This document shows positions 25,199 to 34,013 of a stretch of DNA of 64,000 nucleotides, in pieces (the stretch's first letter is position 1; each line of letters starts with the position of its first letter). The stretch spans positions 43,390 through 107,389 of the forward strand of contig CAZMXS010000008.1 of NCBI GenBank assembly GCA_964570325.1, given 5' to 3'. This stretch comes from CAZMXS01 sp964570325 (GTDB lineage: Bacteria > Verrucomicrobiota > Kiritimatiellia > CAIQIC01 > CAZMXS01). The translations under genes were made by a program, and so were the position numbers. The notes beneath the pieces are model-generated. The model did no database searches, had not been told where the DNA came from, and worked only from the letters and a program-made list of their open reading frames with translations.

Positions 25199-26236
25199 AT
25201 GGCGTCCGAAAACAAACAAATCTGGAGCGAGCAGTTCCGGCTGGCGGTTTTGAGTCGGGAGCAGGTGGTCCGTCTGGCTTTGGTGGCCGTGATGGTGGGG
25301 TTGGGTTATGTCCTGTTCCATTTGCAGGGCAACACGATGGATATCAAGGCCTACGGGCGCTCGGCCGTCTTGTGGATGCTGGCCCGCTGGCAGGATCCGG
25401 CGGCCTTTGGCGGCATAGATTATTCGCATGGATTTCTCATCCCGCTGGTTTCAATCGGTGTTATCTGGTGGAAACGGCGGGCGCTGGCCGAGGCGCCGAA
25501 GCGGGTCAACGGCTGGGGGCTTGCGGTTGTGGTCCTGGCGCTGTTGCTGCATTGGGTCGCGGCCAAGAGCCAGCAACCGCGCCTTTCGCTGTTTTGCATC
25601 ATCCTGTTGTTCTGGGGTGTGCCATTGTATTTTTACGGCTGGCCGGTGGCGAAGATCCTGGTGTTCCCGTGCGCCTACCTGATTTTTTGCATCCCGCTGA
25701 ACTTTCTCGATTCGCTGACATTCCCGCTGCGCTTGTTTTCGACGGTTATCGCGACCAGCGCGCTAAACGGGCTGGGCATTGCGGCGGAGCGTTCCGGCTC
25801 GGCCATCTATTCCGCGGCGGCCGGCGGGTTCAGCTTTGATGTGGCCGACCCGTGCAGCGGAATCCGGTCCCTGATCGCGATGACGGCGCTGACGGCTGCC
25901 TACGCCTACATCACGCAAAAGACCTTGCTGAAGAAGTGGCTCCTGTTCCTGGCCAGTGTACCGCTGGCGATCATCGGCAACATCGCGCGGGTGGTTTCCA
26001 TCGCGCTGATTGCCGAGGCGTTTGGCGAGGACGCGGCGATGACGCTTTACCACGACTATTCGGGCTATGTGGTCTTCACGGTGGCGATTGGCCTGATGGT
26101 TGGATTTGGCCGGTTGCTCAACATTAATTACCGGCAGGCCTGGGAGGAATGGAAGCAGGTGCATCTCAGCCCCCGGAGTGAAAAGCCGGCCCCGCCCGTC
26201 ATGGAGCGCGCGAAAAATGGACATTCGTACGTTTAA
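25199..26236 (+). CDS. xrt: Exosortase (EpsH family)
   Basis: 345 residues, polytopic, with about eight hydrophobic segments. The exosortase catalytic triad is visible: Cys in 'VADPCSGIRSLIAMTAL', Arg in 'AIIGNIARVVSIALIAEAF', and His in 'LYHDYSGYVVFTVAIG'. Exosortases are inner-membrane transpeptidases that recognise PEP-CTERM-like tails and hand proteins to a surface polysaccharide. The linked glycan locus fits that. None of the secreted proteins in this window shows a recognisable PEP-CTERM tail, so the substrates must lie elsewhere or carry another signal. It overlaps the EpsI gene by 20 bases. Confidence 0.92.
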   Translation: MASENKQIWSEQFRLAVLSREQVVRLALVAVMVGLGYVLFHLQGNTMDIKAYGRSAVLWMLARWQDPAAFGGIDYSHGFLIPLVSIGVIWWKRRALAEAPKRVNGWGLAVVVLALLLHWVAAKSQQPRLSLFCIILLFWGVPLYFYGWPVAKILVFPCAYLIFCIPLNFLDSLTFPLRLFSTVIATSALNGLGIAAERSGSAIYSAAAGGFSFDVADPCSGIRSLIAMTALTAAYAYITQKTLLKKWLLFLASVPLAIIGNIARVVSIALIAEAFGEDAAMTLYHDYSGYVVFTVAIGLMVGFGRLLNINYRQAWEEWKQVHLSPRSEKPAPPVMERAKNGHSYV

Positions 26237-26969
26237 GCCCCAATTGGTCGTCATTGGCCTGATGGCGCTGACCTCGCTGGCGGTGGGGTACTCCGTTGAT
26301 GTCCGGATCACGGATCAGGCCGGGATCAAGGTGTACCTGCCGGACCGCGTTGGCGAATGGACCGGCGATGAATTGCGATATTGCCTCGAACCGACCTGCC
26401 AGAAGGAATTTCTGGTGTCGGCGCTCAAAGATCGCGAAGTTTGTCCGCTTTGCGGCGGCCCGCTCAGTTCAATGAGCAAGAGCGAGAAAGATATTCTGCC
26501 CCCGGACACGATTCTGTTAAAAAAACAGTACACGCACCCGGGCGGCGACCGGATCTTTGCCTCGGTTGTGCTCAGCGGCGCCGAGCGCAGCAGCATCCAC
26601 CGCCCGCAGATGTGCCTGGTCGGCCAGGGTAATGAGATTCTCGACAGCAAGGTGGTGGAAGTGCCGCTGGAAGGACGCGCGCCGCTTAAGGTAATGGATC
26701 TGGAAATCCTGCGTAAAATCCGCACGCGGGACGGCCGGCTCGTTACCTATCCGAGTTATTATGCCTACTGGTTTGTTGGCAAGGGCCGCGAGACCCCCTA
26801 TCACATTCAACGCATGATCTGGATGGCCGTGGATCGGATTCTATTCAATGTTTCTCACCGCTGGGCCTACATCACGGTGTCCGGCTTCCGCGAGGAAGGT
26901 TCCGATGCCTATCAGAAAACCATGACCGCTTTCCTGCGCGATCTCTATCCGCAGATGCTGCCGGAATAG
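26217..26969 (+). CDS. EpsI family exosortase-associated protein with an inserted zinc ribbon
   Basis: 250 residues from the ATG at 26217, inside the end of the exosortase gene, so coupled translation is likely. Residues about 8-24 are a membrane anchor ('PQLVVIGLMALTSLAVGY'). 'LPDRVGEWTGDEL' opens the EpsI domain, and 'SIHRPQMCLVGQGNEI' is the conserved core usually written H-x-P-x-x-C-x-P. Between them sits C56-x4-C61-x14-C76-x2-C79 (ending 'CPLCGG'), a four-cysteine zinc-ribbon-like insert not present in the classical EpsI proteins I recall. EpsI proteins always accompany exosortases; their role is unclear. Confidence 0.85.
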   Translation: MDIRTFKPQLVVIGLMALTSLAVGYSVDVRITDQAGIKVYLPDRVGEWTGDELRYCLEPTCQKEFLVSALKDREVCPLCGGPLSSMSKSEKDILPPDTILLKKQYTHPGGDRIFASVVLSGAERSSIHRPQMCLVGQGNEILDSKVVEVPLEGRAPLKVMDLEILRKIRTRDGRLVTYPSYYAYWFVGKGRETPYHIQRMIWMAVDRILFNVSHRWAYITVSGFREEGSDAYQKTMTAFLRDLYPQMLPE

Positions 26970-26987
26970 AACACTGGAGAGAACAAC

Positions 26988-27947
26988 ATGCCCTCGTCCC
27001 CGTCCGTTTCCGTAGTTACCGGCGGCGCCGGTTTTCTAGGTTCGCACCTGTGCGACCTGCTGCTCGCCAAGGGGCACCAGGTAATTGCCATGGACAACCT
27101 GCTCACGGGCAACGTGGCCAACATTGAGCATCTGGCCGGCAACACCGCCTTCCGATTCATCAAGTACGACGTCACCGAATACATTTATCTGCCCGGTCCG
27201 GTGGATTACATTTTCCACTTCGCCTCGCCCGCCAGCCCGATTGACTATTTGGAATACCCGATCCAGACGCTCAAGGTCGGCGCGCTCGGCACGCATAAGG
27301 TGCTGGGTCTGGCCCGGGCCAAAAAAGCCCGCTTGTTGCTGGCCTCCACCTCCGAGGTGTATGGCGACCCGCTGGTGCATCCCCAGCCGGAATCTTACTG
27401 GGGCAACGTCAACCCGATCGGGCCGCGCGGCGTTTACGACGAGGCCAAACGCTTCGCGGAGGCCATGGTGATGGCTTATCATCGTTACCACGGCGTGGAG
27501 ACGCGGATCGTCCGGATTTTCAACACCTACGGCCCGCGCATGCGTCCAAACGACGGCCGCGTCGTTCCGGCGTTCATCGTCCAGGCGCTCAAGGGCGAGC
27601 CCATGACGGTTTTCGGCGATGGCCGCCAGACGCGCAGCTTCTGCTACGTGTCGGACCTGATTGCCGGCATCTTCGCGCTGATGATGAGCGCCACGCACGA
27701 GCCGGTAAACATAGGCAATCCGCGCGAAATGCACGTGATCGAGTTTGCGGAGAAAATTCGCGCGCTGTGCGGCAGCTCGTCGCCGATTATCCACAAACCG
27801 CTGCCGGTGGACGACCCGAAGGTGCGGCAGCCGAATATCGAACGCGCCCGCAAATTATTGGGCTGGGAGCCGCGTATGGACCTGGATGAGGGATTGAAAC
27901 TGACCATCGCCTATTTTCAGCAATTGATTGCGCGGGGACAAATATAG
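26988..27947 (+). CDS. uxs: UDP-glucuronate decarboxylase (UDP-xylose synthase)
   Basis: 319 residues, preceded by a good ribosome-binding site (GGAGAG). An extended SDR: NAD motif 'VVTGGAGFLGSHLCDLLL', 'DNLLTGNVANIEHL', 'DYIFHFASPASPIDYLEYPI', catalytic Ser/Thr in 'LLASTSEVYGDPLVHPQ', and Tyr-x3-Lys in 'GVYDEAKRFAEAMVMAY'. 'FNTYGPRMRPNDGRVVPAFI' is characteristic of UDP-xylose synthases. It converts UDP-glucuronate to UDP-xylose in the cytosol, supplying a pentose donor to the glycan. It follows the EpsI gene by 18 bases. Confidence 0.9.
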   Translation: MPSSPSVSVVTGGAGFLGSHLCDLLLAKGHQVIAMDNLLTGNVANIEHLAGNTAFRFIKYDVTEYIYLPGPVDYIFHFASPASPIDYLEYPIQTLKVGALGTHKVLGLARAKKARLLLASTSEVYGDPLVHPQPESYWGNVNPIGPRGVYDEAKRFAEAMVMAYHRYHGVETRIVRIFNTYGPRMRPNDGRVVPAFIVQALKGEPMTVFGDGRQTRSFCYVSDLIAGIFALMMSATHEPVNIGNPREMHVIEFAEKIRALCGSSSPIIHKPLPVDDPKVRQPNIERARKLLGWEPRMDLDEGLKLTIAYFQQLIARGQI

Positions 27948-28006
27948 GGTCTTGCCGGAATGCGGACAAAGGCATAGCATCACGGGCAGTTGCTGGGGAG
28001 GAGCAT

Positions 28007-28522
28007 ATGCGCCTGGGATATACCAAATCGGACGGCACACGCATGGAGTTTGAACTGGGCGATCGGCCCATCACAATCGGCCGCAGCCCGGATGCGGACG
28101 TGGTCATCCTGGATGAAAAAGCCTCGCGGATTCACTGCGGCATCCGGCTCTGGGATGGCGATTTCTACATCAAGGATCTCAAGTCCCGCAACGGCACTTA
28201 TGTCAACGAGGAACGGATTGACGTCGCCAAGCTAAAACCGGGCGACCGGATCCGCATCGGCAGCACGGCGCTATGCTTCGACCAGGAGCCGGAGATGAAC
28301 ACTGTCGAGGCGCTGGGCGAGATTGAAAAGGAAATGTCCGGCGGAAAGGGCTACAGCACGATCCTTCGCGAGATCGTCAACACCATGGAGCCGGGCGCCA
28401 AGCCGCCCACGACCACCGCTCCACCGGAGGAGTCGGACGATGCCGGGCTCCAAATAAAGACCGAGTCCGTGCCCGAGCCGCCGGAACAGCCCATCCGTGT
28501 GACCACCCGCAAGAAGAAATAA
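28007..28522 (+). CDS. FHA domain protein
   Basis: 171 residues with a strong ribosome-binding site (GGGGAGGAG) before the ATG. Residues 20-90 are a forkhead-associated fold: 'PITIGRSPDADVVILDEKAS', 'RIHCGI', then 'DLKSRNGTYVNEERI'. These hold the phosphothreonine-binding Arg, Ser/Arg and Asn positions. The C-terminal 70 residues are acidic and Pro/Lys-rich, probably disordered. It would bind a phosphothreonine partner, but no Ser/Thr kinase is in view. Last gene before the terminator at 28545. Confidence 0.88.
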   Translation: MRLGYTKSDGTRMEFELGDRPITIGRSPDADVVILDEKASRIHCGIRLWDGDFYIKDLKSRNGTYVNEERIDVAKLKPGDRIRIGSTALCFDQEPEMNTVEALGEIEKEMSGGKGYSTILREIVNTMEPGAKPPTTTAPPEESDDAGLQIKTESVPEPPEQPIRVTTRKKK

Positions 28523-28544
28523 GCGGCGGTCTTCTTTGCCCCAG

Positions 28545-28577
28545 CAACCCCCGGGATTGCCCGGGGGTTGTTTTTTT
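28545..28577 (+). terminator. Intrinsic terminator closing the polysaccharide locus
   Basis: A perfect 11-base-pair stem, CAACCCCCGGG (28545-28555) with CCCGGGGGTTG (28560-28570), has a four-base loop and is followed by seven T. It lies 22 bases after the FHA gene stop. Confidence 0.92.
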
Positions 28578-28714
28578 AGGGCAACGAATGGCGATTTCCG
28601 CCGACCGGCCAGCGCCGGACACGATAGCGGTTTCGCCAAAAGCCACAGTGCCTTCCTGAATTCCGCTTCGCCCCGAATGGCCGGGCCAGCCACCCGGTTG
28701 CCTTTGGCCGGCGC

Positions 28715-30328
28715 TTAACGGCGCCGGTTTGCTTCCAGCTCCGCCAATGCCGCGGGCGCGCCCGGATGCCGCGGGTCCAAGCGCAGGGTGGCGCGCAGTT
28801 CGGCCGCCGCCGCGCGGTTGCGCCCTTGCAGCGCCAGCGTCACGGCCAGGTTCCAGTGGGCATCCGGCTCGTTGGGCTGGCGACGCAGCGCTTCGCGCAA
28901 CTGTTCCTCGGCGCCGGGCAGGTCGCCGTCCTCCCCGCGCATAACCGCCAGGTTGATCAAGCCGGACACGTCCCACGGATTGAGGGTGTCCGCCTTCTCA
29001 AAGCAGGCGCGAGCCTGCTCCCGTTCGCCGCGGTGCTTCAGTTCCAGCCCGATCCAGGTCCAGGCGCGCGCGCTGGCGGGTTGGTCCAGCAGGGTGCGCG
29101 ACCAGAGCGTGGCGTCGTCCCGCCAATGTTGCAGGCGCAGCACCGCGATCAACCCGTAGGAAACGGCAAAGGCCAGCGCGATGGTCGCAGCCGCGCGCCG
29201 CGGGAATTTCCACGTCAGCGCATCCGCCGCGGCCAGCGCGAACCCGATGGCGATCAAATAAAGATAGCGTTCCGCCATCGGATTGTGCAGTGGCGCCAGG
29301 TTGGATACCGGCAGAAAGGCCGCCAACATCCAGCCGATCCCCAGTGCCAGCAATTGGCGCCGACGGCGCAGCAGGCCGGCGCCGGCCACCGATCCGAGCA
29401 GCGCCAGGCCGCCCAGCGCCAGGCGCGGATCGCTCAACCTTTGCACTGGCGCCACCACGTGATCCGCGACGAGCGGCCACGGGAAAATAAGCAGTTGAAC
29501 GTAGCGCGTCCAGATCCAGGGCAGCGTCGCCAGGTTGGACGGGAAGCGCAGGGAAAGCCCGTTCCAGGTTCCGGATGCGGCCTGGAACGTGCCGCTTAAA
29601 TACCAGATCATTGCCAGGCCGGCGGCGAAAAGACCACCCAGGATCAGGTTGAGCCAGATTTTAGAGCGGGCTGGACGCAGGACGGGCAGGCACCACCAGG
29701 CGCCCGCCAGCAAGGCCGGCGCGACGACCGCCGCCTCTTTGGCCAGCAGGGCCAGCAGCAGCAGCAACACCGCCAATGGATTTCCCCGCAGTCCTGCGCA
29801 CAGGTACAGCAGAACAAACAGCGCGCAGAGCAGATCTTCGCGGAAGGCCGGAACCTGCACCGCCTCAGTCAGCGCCGGATGCAAACCAAAGAGCAACGCC
29901 GCCAGCCAGGGAAACGGATCGCCAGCCGCTGATTGGGCCAATCTTCGGGCGAGATTCCAGATCATGACGACGCAAAGCAGATGCAATAACAGGTTGGTAG
30001 TATGAAAACCCGCGGGCCGCAGCCCCCAAATCGCCCGGTCCAGAAAGTAGCTGGCGACCACAACCGGCCGGCCGCTGTCCGGCACGGTGGGGTCGGTCAG
30101 GGTGCGCAGCGTAAGGACGCGAACCAGATTGGCGGGGTTTTCCAGAAAACGATTTTCCACGATCGAACCGTGGTCGTCGTAAACAAATCCATGGCCATGG
30201 GCCGTCAAATATGGCGCCGCGACGAGCAGAAGCAAACCGAACCGGGCGAGCTTGGCCCGGCGCGGCGCGCCGACGGCGCGGCCGTCGGTCATCGAACCTT
30301 GGACATCTGGTATTTGGCCGTTTGCCAT
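28715..30328 (-). CDS. TMTC-like multi-pass membrane protein with C-terminal TPRs
   Basis: 537 residues from the ATG at 30328, or 525 from the ATG at 30292. The shorter form has an AAGG in front and avoids a low-complexity stretch, so it may be correct. About ten hydrophobic segments fill residues 30-400. The first loop holds 'HGFVYDDHGSIVENRFLENP', and a late loop 'NLAPLHNPMAERYLYLIAIG'; both are hallmarks of the TMTC/O-mannosyltransferase-like family. Residues 410-530 are three TPR units ('RAWTWIGLELKHRGEREQA', 'VSGLINLAVMRGEDGDLPGA', 'PDAHWNLAVTLALQGRNRAA'). A role in protein or lipid glycosylation is inferred. Confidence 0.8.
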   Translation of the reverse strand: MANGQIPDVQGSMTDGRAVGAPRRAKLARFGLLLLVAAPYLTAHGHGFVYDDHGSIVENRFLENPANLVRVLTLRTLTDPTVPDSGRPVVVASYFLDRAIWGLRPAGFHTTNLLLHLLCVVMIWNLARRLAQSAAGDPFPWLAALLFGLHPALTEAVQVPAFREDLLCALFVLLYLCAGLRGNPLAVLLLLLALLAKEAAVVAPALLAGAWWCLPVLRPARSKIWLNLILGGLFAAGLAMIWYLSGTFQAASGTWNGLSLRFPSNLATLPWIWTRYVQLLIFPWPLVADHVVAPVQRLSDPRLALGGLALLGSVAGAGLLRRRRQLLALGIGWMLAAFLPVSNLAPLHNPMAERYLYLIAIGFALAAADALTWKFPRRAAATIALAFAVSYGLIAVLRLQHWRDDATLWSRTLLDQPASARAWTWIGLELKHRGEREQARACFEKADTLNPWDVSGLINLAVMRGEDGDLPGAEEQLREALRRQPNEPDAHWNLAVTLALQGRNRAAAAELRATLRLDPRHPGAPAALAELEANRRR

Positions 30329-30329
30329 T

Positions 30330-31373
30330 TCATTCGCCCTGTAGCGCCCTGAAAAACGCCTCCCAGAACGGGTCCACCCCCGGATGCTCCAGCGGACGCT
30401 CCTGGCCGTCAGCCACCACGCGGATGCCCGCCGTCGGATCGGTCATTTCGCCGCAAATCGAAGCCGCGATGCCGTGGTCATTAAGCCGGCGCAGTATTTC
30501 CGGGGCCGCGTGGGGCCGGGCGATGATGATCAGTGTGCCTTCGCTGATGCTGGTGAATGGATCAATCCCGAACATGGCGCAGACTTCCCGCACCGCCGGG
30601 GTGAATACGATCTCGTCCCGGTGCACGACCAGGCCCAGCCGGGCCGCTCTCGCCAGTTCGTGCAGCCCGCCCCAAATACCGTACTCGGTGGCGTCATGCA
30701 TGGCGGCCACCCCGCGGTCGCGGGTGCCGACCGAAGCGGCCACGCGCGCATCCGCCACCACCGACATCCGGTAGAACACCTCCTCGGCCTGGCGGCGCAA
30801 TTCGGGGCCGAATCGCGCGCCGATGCGGTCCGGAAACATGGCCGCGAAAATGCCGGTGGCTTCGACCGCCGGACCTTTGGTGATAATGATCCGGTCGCCC
30901 GCCTGGCAGAACCGCGGGGAGCAGTAGGCGTTACGCGATCCGAGCGCCATGAACGTCGCACCGCCGACCATCGGATAAGCGCAGTGGTGGTAGCGCCCCG
31001 TGTGGCCGGTCACGACCGCCGCGCCCATTTTGGCGCATTCCTCGTGGATCACGCGCCACATTTGCTCCAGGTTTTCATCGGACAGCTCCGGCGGCAGGTT
31101 CAGGTCAATGGATAAGTAGGCCGGTGGCAGGCCGGAGGTTGCCGCGTCGCTGGCCAGAATATGGATCGCGAACCAGGCCGAACGCTCCCAGCCGTACTCC
31201 GGCACGATGAAGACCGGATCGGCCGTCATGGCCAGCGCATACTCGCCGAGCTCGATGATGCCGACATCCACGCCCTGCTCGGGACCGACCGCCACTTCCG
31301 GCCGCTTCGCGCCCAAGTGGGGCTTGATCACCTGCTGAAAGAAATCGTCCGTTATTTTTCCGATCTGCGGCAT
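30330..31373 (-). CDS. AIR synthase-related (HypE/PurM-like) protein
   Basis: 347 residues from the ATG at 31373, preceded by AAAGGG at nine bases; a GTG two codons upstream is also possible. The N-terminal PurM-like domain has 'VDVGIIELGEYALAMTADPV' and 'HILASDAATSGLPPAYLSID'. The C-terminal domain has 'QAGDRIIITKGPAVEATGIF', 'GVAAMHDATEYGIWGGLHEL' and 'SISEGTLIIIARP', as in HypE, SelD and ThiL relatives that use ATP to activate a substrate. No hydrogenase, selenium or thiamine genes are nearby, so the substrate is unknown. It ends one base before the TMTC-like start, so the two are probably co-transcribed. Confidence 0.75.
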   Translation of the reverse strand: MPQIGKITDDFFQQVIKPHLGAKRPEVAVGPEQGVDVGIIELGEYALAMTADPVFIVPEYGWERSAWFAIHILASDAATSGLPPAYLSIDLNLPPELSDENLEQMWRVIHEECAKMGAAVVTGHTGRYHHCAYPMVGGATFMALGSRNAYCSPRFCQAGDRIIITKGPAVEATGIFAAMFPDRIGARFGPELRRQAEEVFYRMSVVADARVAASVGTRDRGVAAMHDATEYGIWGGLHELARAARLGLVVHRDEIVFTPAVREVCAMFGIDPFTSISEGTLIIIARPHAAPEILRRLNDHGIAASICGEMTDPTAGIRVVADGQERPLEHPGVDPFWEAFFRALQGE

Positions 31374-31598
31374 TTGCACCCATCCCTTTCTTATTGCGAC
31401 CGCGCCTTGGAAGACCGCTTTTTATAGGGCAGGAATCCGGTCGCCACAAGCCCGGATCAGAACTCGTATCGTCAGACGGCCGCTCCCCGCGGCGGATCGC
31501 CTGCGGGGCGGCCGGGCGCCGGAGCGGAGACGGTGAGGAGCACGAGCAGCCCAATCCGGGTGATCCGCCGGCGGTTGGAGGTCACGGCCAAGCCCCGC

Positions 31599-32573
31599 TT
31601 ACTCCACGTAGCCAAACTTCTTCAGCATCCAGAAATTGCGCGCCCAATCCTTTTCCACTTTCACCCAGAGATCGAGCCGGACCGGCCGTCCGAACATTTC
31701 CGCCAGTTCCTGCTCGGCCGCCCGCTTCACGCTTCGCAACCGGCGGCCGCGGCTGCCGATAACGATCGGCTTCTGCGAGGATTTATTGACATAGATCGTT
31801 GCGTTCACGAGCCATTCGGCGCCGGATTCGTCAAGCGACTCGACATGCACGGCGACCGCGTGCGGCAGTTCCTCCGCGAGCAGGTGAAAGAGTTTTTCGC
31901 GAATGACGTCGGCGATGCTGAGTTTGCGAGGGTAATCGGTCAGCACGTTGTCTGGAAACAGCCGCGGCCCGGCCGGGACCATGGCAAACAGGCAATCCAC
32001 CAGGGCGCGCAGACCGCGTCCGTTCACCGCGGCGGTTTTGCGCCACTCCGGTTCGGGGCCGGCCACGGCGCCTGCGGCGGCGGCCCGGGCGGCGGCGCGG
32101 GCGGTTTCCCAGAGGCGCCGGTATTCCGCCTCGTGCCAGGCGCGCCGGTCTGACTTGTTCAACACGATCACGCACGGCAGATTTTCCGCGATGATCTTCT
32201 TCATCCAACCTTCGTCTTCCGCGCGCGGCGGCGCGGACCCATCGAGCACCAGCAAAACCACGTCCACGGCGGCAGTGGCCGCGCGCGCCAGCCGATTCAT
32301 CACCCGGCCCAGCTCGTAGGCCGCCTGGTGCACCCCGGGCGTGTCGAGGAAGACGAGTTGACCGCGCGGCTCGGTCAGAATCGCGCGGATCAAGTTGCGC
32401 GTGGTCTGGGCTACAGGACTTACAATGCTGACCTTTTCCTTGAGGATGCCGTTGAGCAGCGTGGATTTGCCGACATTGGCGCGGCCGACGATTGCCACCA
32501 GGCCCGCCTTGTCCGGATCGCCGCCGGGCGGCGCGGAGCCCGGGACGGAATTTTTGGCATGGTCATCGTTCAT
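31599..32573 (-). CDS. era: GTPase Era
   Basis: 324 residues. G1 is 'VAIVGRANVGKSTLLNGILK', G2/switch 'SPVAQTTRNLIRAIL', G3 'LVFLDTPGVHQAAYEL', and G4 'CVIVLNKSDRRAW'. The C-terminal KH domain includes 'LPHAVAVHVESLDESG' and 'QKPIVIGSRGRRLRSVKRAA'. Era binds the 3' end of 16S rRNA and assists 30S assembly. The G1 motif has Arg-Ala instead of the usual Arg-Pro ('GRPNVGKS'), a mild change. It overlaps the nuclease gene upstream by four bases. Confidence 0.95.
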   Translation of the reverse strand: MNDDHAKNSVPGSAPPGGDPDKAGLVAIVGRANVGKSTLLNGILKEKVSIVSPVAQTTRNLIRAILTEPRGQLVFLDTPGVHQAAYELGRVMNRLARAATAAVDVVLLVLDGSAPPRAEDEGWMKKIIAENLPCVIVLNKSDRRAWHEAEYRRLWETARAAARAAAAGAVAGPEPEWRKTAAVNGRGLRALVDCLFAMVPAGPRLFPDNVLTDYPRKLSIADVIREKLFHLLAEELPHAVAVHVESLDESGAEWLVNATIYVNKSSQKPIVIGSRGRRLRSVKRAAEQELAEMFGRPVRLDLWVKVEKDWARNFWMLKKFGYVE

Positions 32574-33955
32574 AGTTCCACCACATCCCCGCGCGCCGGC
32601 AGGAACACCCGCGCGAAGCCCGCCGCGTTGAGCGCCGCCGCAAAGCCCGCCCGCTGCGCGGATTCGCCGTGCACCAGGTAGATGGATTTCGGCTGCAGCT
32701 CCTTCACATACGCCAGCAGTTCGTTGCGGTCCGCGTGGCCGCTCAACGAGTTCAGCACGACGACCTGCGCCCGGCGCTCAAACTCATCGCCAAAAATTCG
32801 AACCCGCCGTGCGCCTTCGGCCAGCCGCCGGCCGAGGGTCTGCTCGGCCTGGAACCCGACGATCAGGATCGTGTTGCGCGGGTTGCCGATGCCATGCTTG
32901 AGATGGTGCAGGATCCGGCCATGTTCGCACATGCCCGAGGAGGCGATCACGACCGCGGGTTCGTCCGCGGCCGTGACGCTTTTCGATTCCTCAACGGTGC
33001 TGATGAAATGCACGAAGTCCGGTTGCACGACGGACCCGATGCGGCTGCGCAGCGCGCGGCTTTCCTCATCAAGATACTCGTAATGCTTTTCAAAGATGCG
33101 CGTCAGGTCCGCGGCCATCGGGCTGTCGAGGTAGACGGGGACGCGCGGCAACCGGCCTTCCGCGACCAGGCTGGCCAGGTGATAGATGATCTCCTGCGCG
33201 CGCTCGAGCGCGAACGAGGGGATCAGCACCCGTCCGCCGCGCGCGAGCGTTTCATGGATCACCTCCCGGATCTGGTCCTTTGCCCGGGGCGCGTCATCAT
33301 GCAAGCGGTCGCCATAGGTGCTTTCGATCACCAACACGTCCACGTCCCGCAGCGGCTCGGGATCGCGGATCAGCGGCAGATTCTTGCGGCCGAGATCAAT
33401 CGCGAAGCAGACGCGGACCTTACGCCCGTTCTCCCGCAGGGTGAAGGTCGTCAGGGCGGCGCCGAGAATGTGGCCGGCGTCGCTAAACAAAACCTGCTGG
33501 CCGGGGGCGGCCTCGATGGTGTCGCCGTAGCGGACGCCGCGAAACAGGCGCATGGCCGCCTCGGCGTCGGCCGATGTGTAGAGCGGGACGATCGGTTCCA
33601 GGCCGGCGCGGTTGGTCTTCTGGTTCAGGTAGGCCGCGTCCTGTTCCTGAATCCGGGCGGCGTCGGCCAGCATCACGCGGCAGAGATCAACGGTTGCGGT
33701 CGTGGCCCAGATGGTCCCGTGGAATCCGTTTTTTACGACCGTTGGCACATTGCCGCAGTGGTCAATGTGCGCGTGGGAGAGCACGAGACTGTGGATGCCG
33801 GCGGCATCGAACGGCAGCCGGCGGTTGATCTCGTTGGCCTCTGTGCGCCGGCCTTGGAACATCCCGGCGTCGCGCAGGACGCGATGGCCGTTGGCCTCGA
33901 CCAGATGCTGGGAGCCGGTGACCGTGTCCACGCCGCCGAGAAAATGAATGCGCAT
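32570..33955 (-). CDS. Beta-CASP metallo-beta-lactamase nuclease (RNA processing family)
   Basis: 461 residues from the ATG at 33955 ('MRIHFLGGVDTVTGSQHLVE'). Metal-binding motif II is 'LVLSHAHIDHCGNVPTVV', followed by 'FSDAGHILGAAL' (motif III) and 'VLVIESTYGDRLHDDAPRA'. The beta-CASP insert carries 'VVIASSGMCEHGRILHHLK', and the C-terminal Zn-dependent domain has 'LSGHADRNELLAYVKELQP' then 'YLVHGES'. This is the architecture of the YSH1/CPSF-like bacterial RNases (MBL fold RNA specificity domain). Probably an endo- or exoribonuclease; substrate unknown. It forms an operon with era and is divergent from the glycosylase gene. Confidence 0.9.
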   Translation of the reverse strand: MRIHFLGGVDTVTGSQHLVEANGHRVLRDAGMFQGRRTEANEINRRLPFDAAGIHSLVLSHAHIDHCGNVPTVVKNGFHGTIWATTATVDLCRVMLADAARIQEQDAAYLNQKTNRAGLEPIVPLYTSADAEAAMRLFRGVRYGDTIEAAPGQQVLFSDAGHILGAALTTFTLRENGRKVRVCFAIDLGRKNLPLIRDPEPLRDVDVLVIESTYGDRLHDDAPRAKDQIREVIHETLARGGRVLIPSFALERAQEIIYHLASLVAEGRLPRVPVYLDSPMAADLTRIFEKHYEYLDEESRALRSRIGSVVQPDFVHFISTVEESKSVTAADEPAVVIASSGMCEHGRILHHLKHGIGNPRNTILIVGFQAEQTLGRRLAEGARRVRIFGDEFERRAQVVVLNSLSGHADRNELLAYVKELQPKSIYLVHGESAQRAGFAAALNAAGFARVFLPARGDVVEL

Positions 33956-34013
33956 AGGTTTTGCCTTTTGTAAGCTGTCCGTCGGCTTGCAATCTAGCTG
34001 AACCGCGCCAGCC

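Noticed and set aside
31430..31560. GC-rich inverted repeat between the AIR-synthase-related gene and era
   Set aside because: The arms pair only with a two-base bulge and there is no T-tract, so I do not call a terminator.
32669..33973. A 434-codon plus-strand frame opposite the beta-CASP nuclease
   Set aside because: The minus strand has all metal-binding motifs of the nuclease; the plus frame has none.
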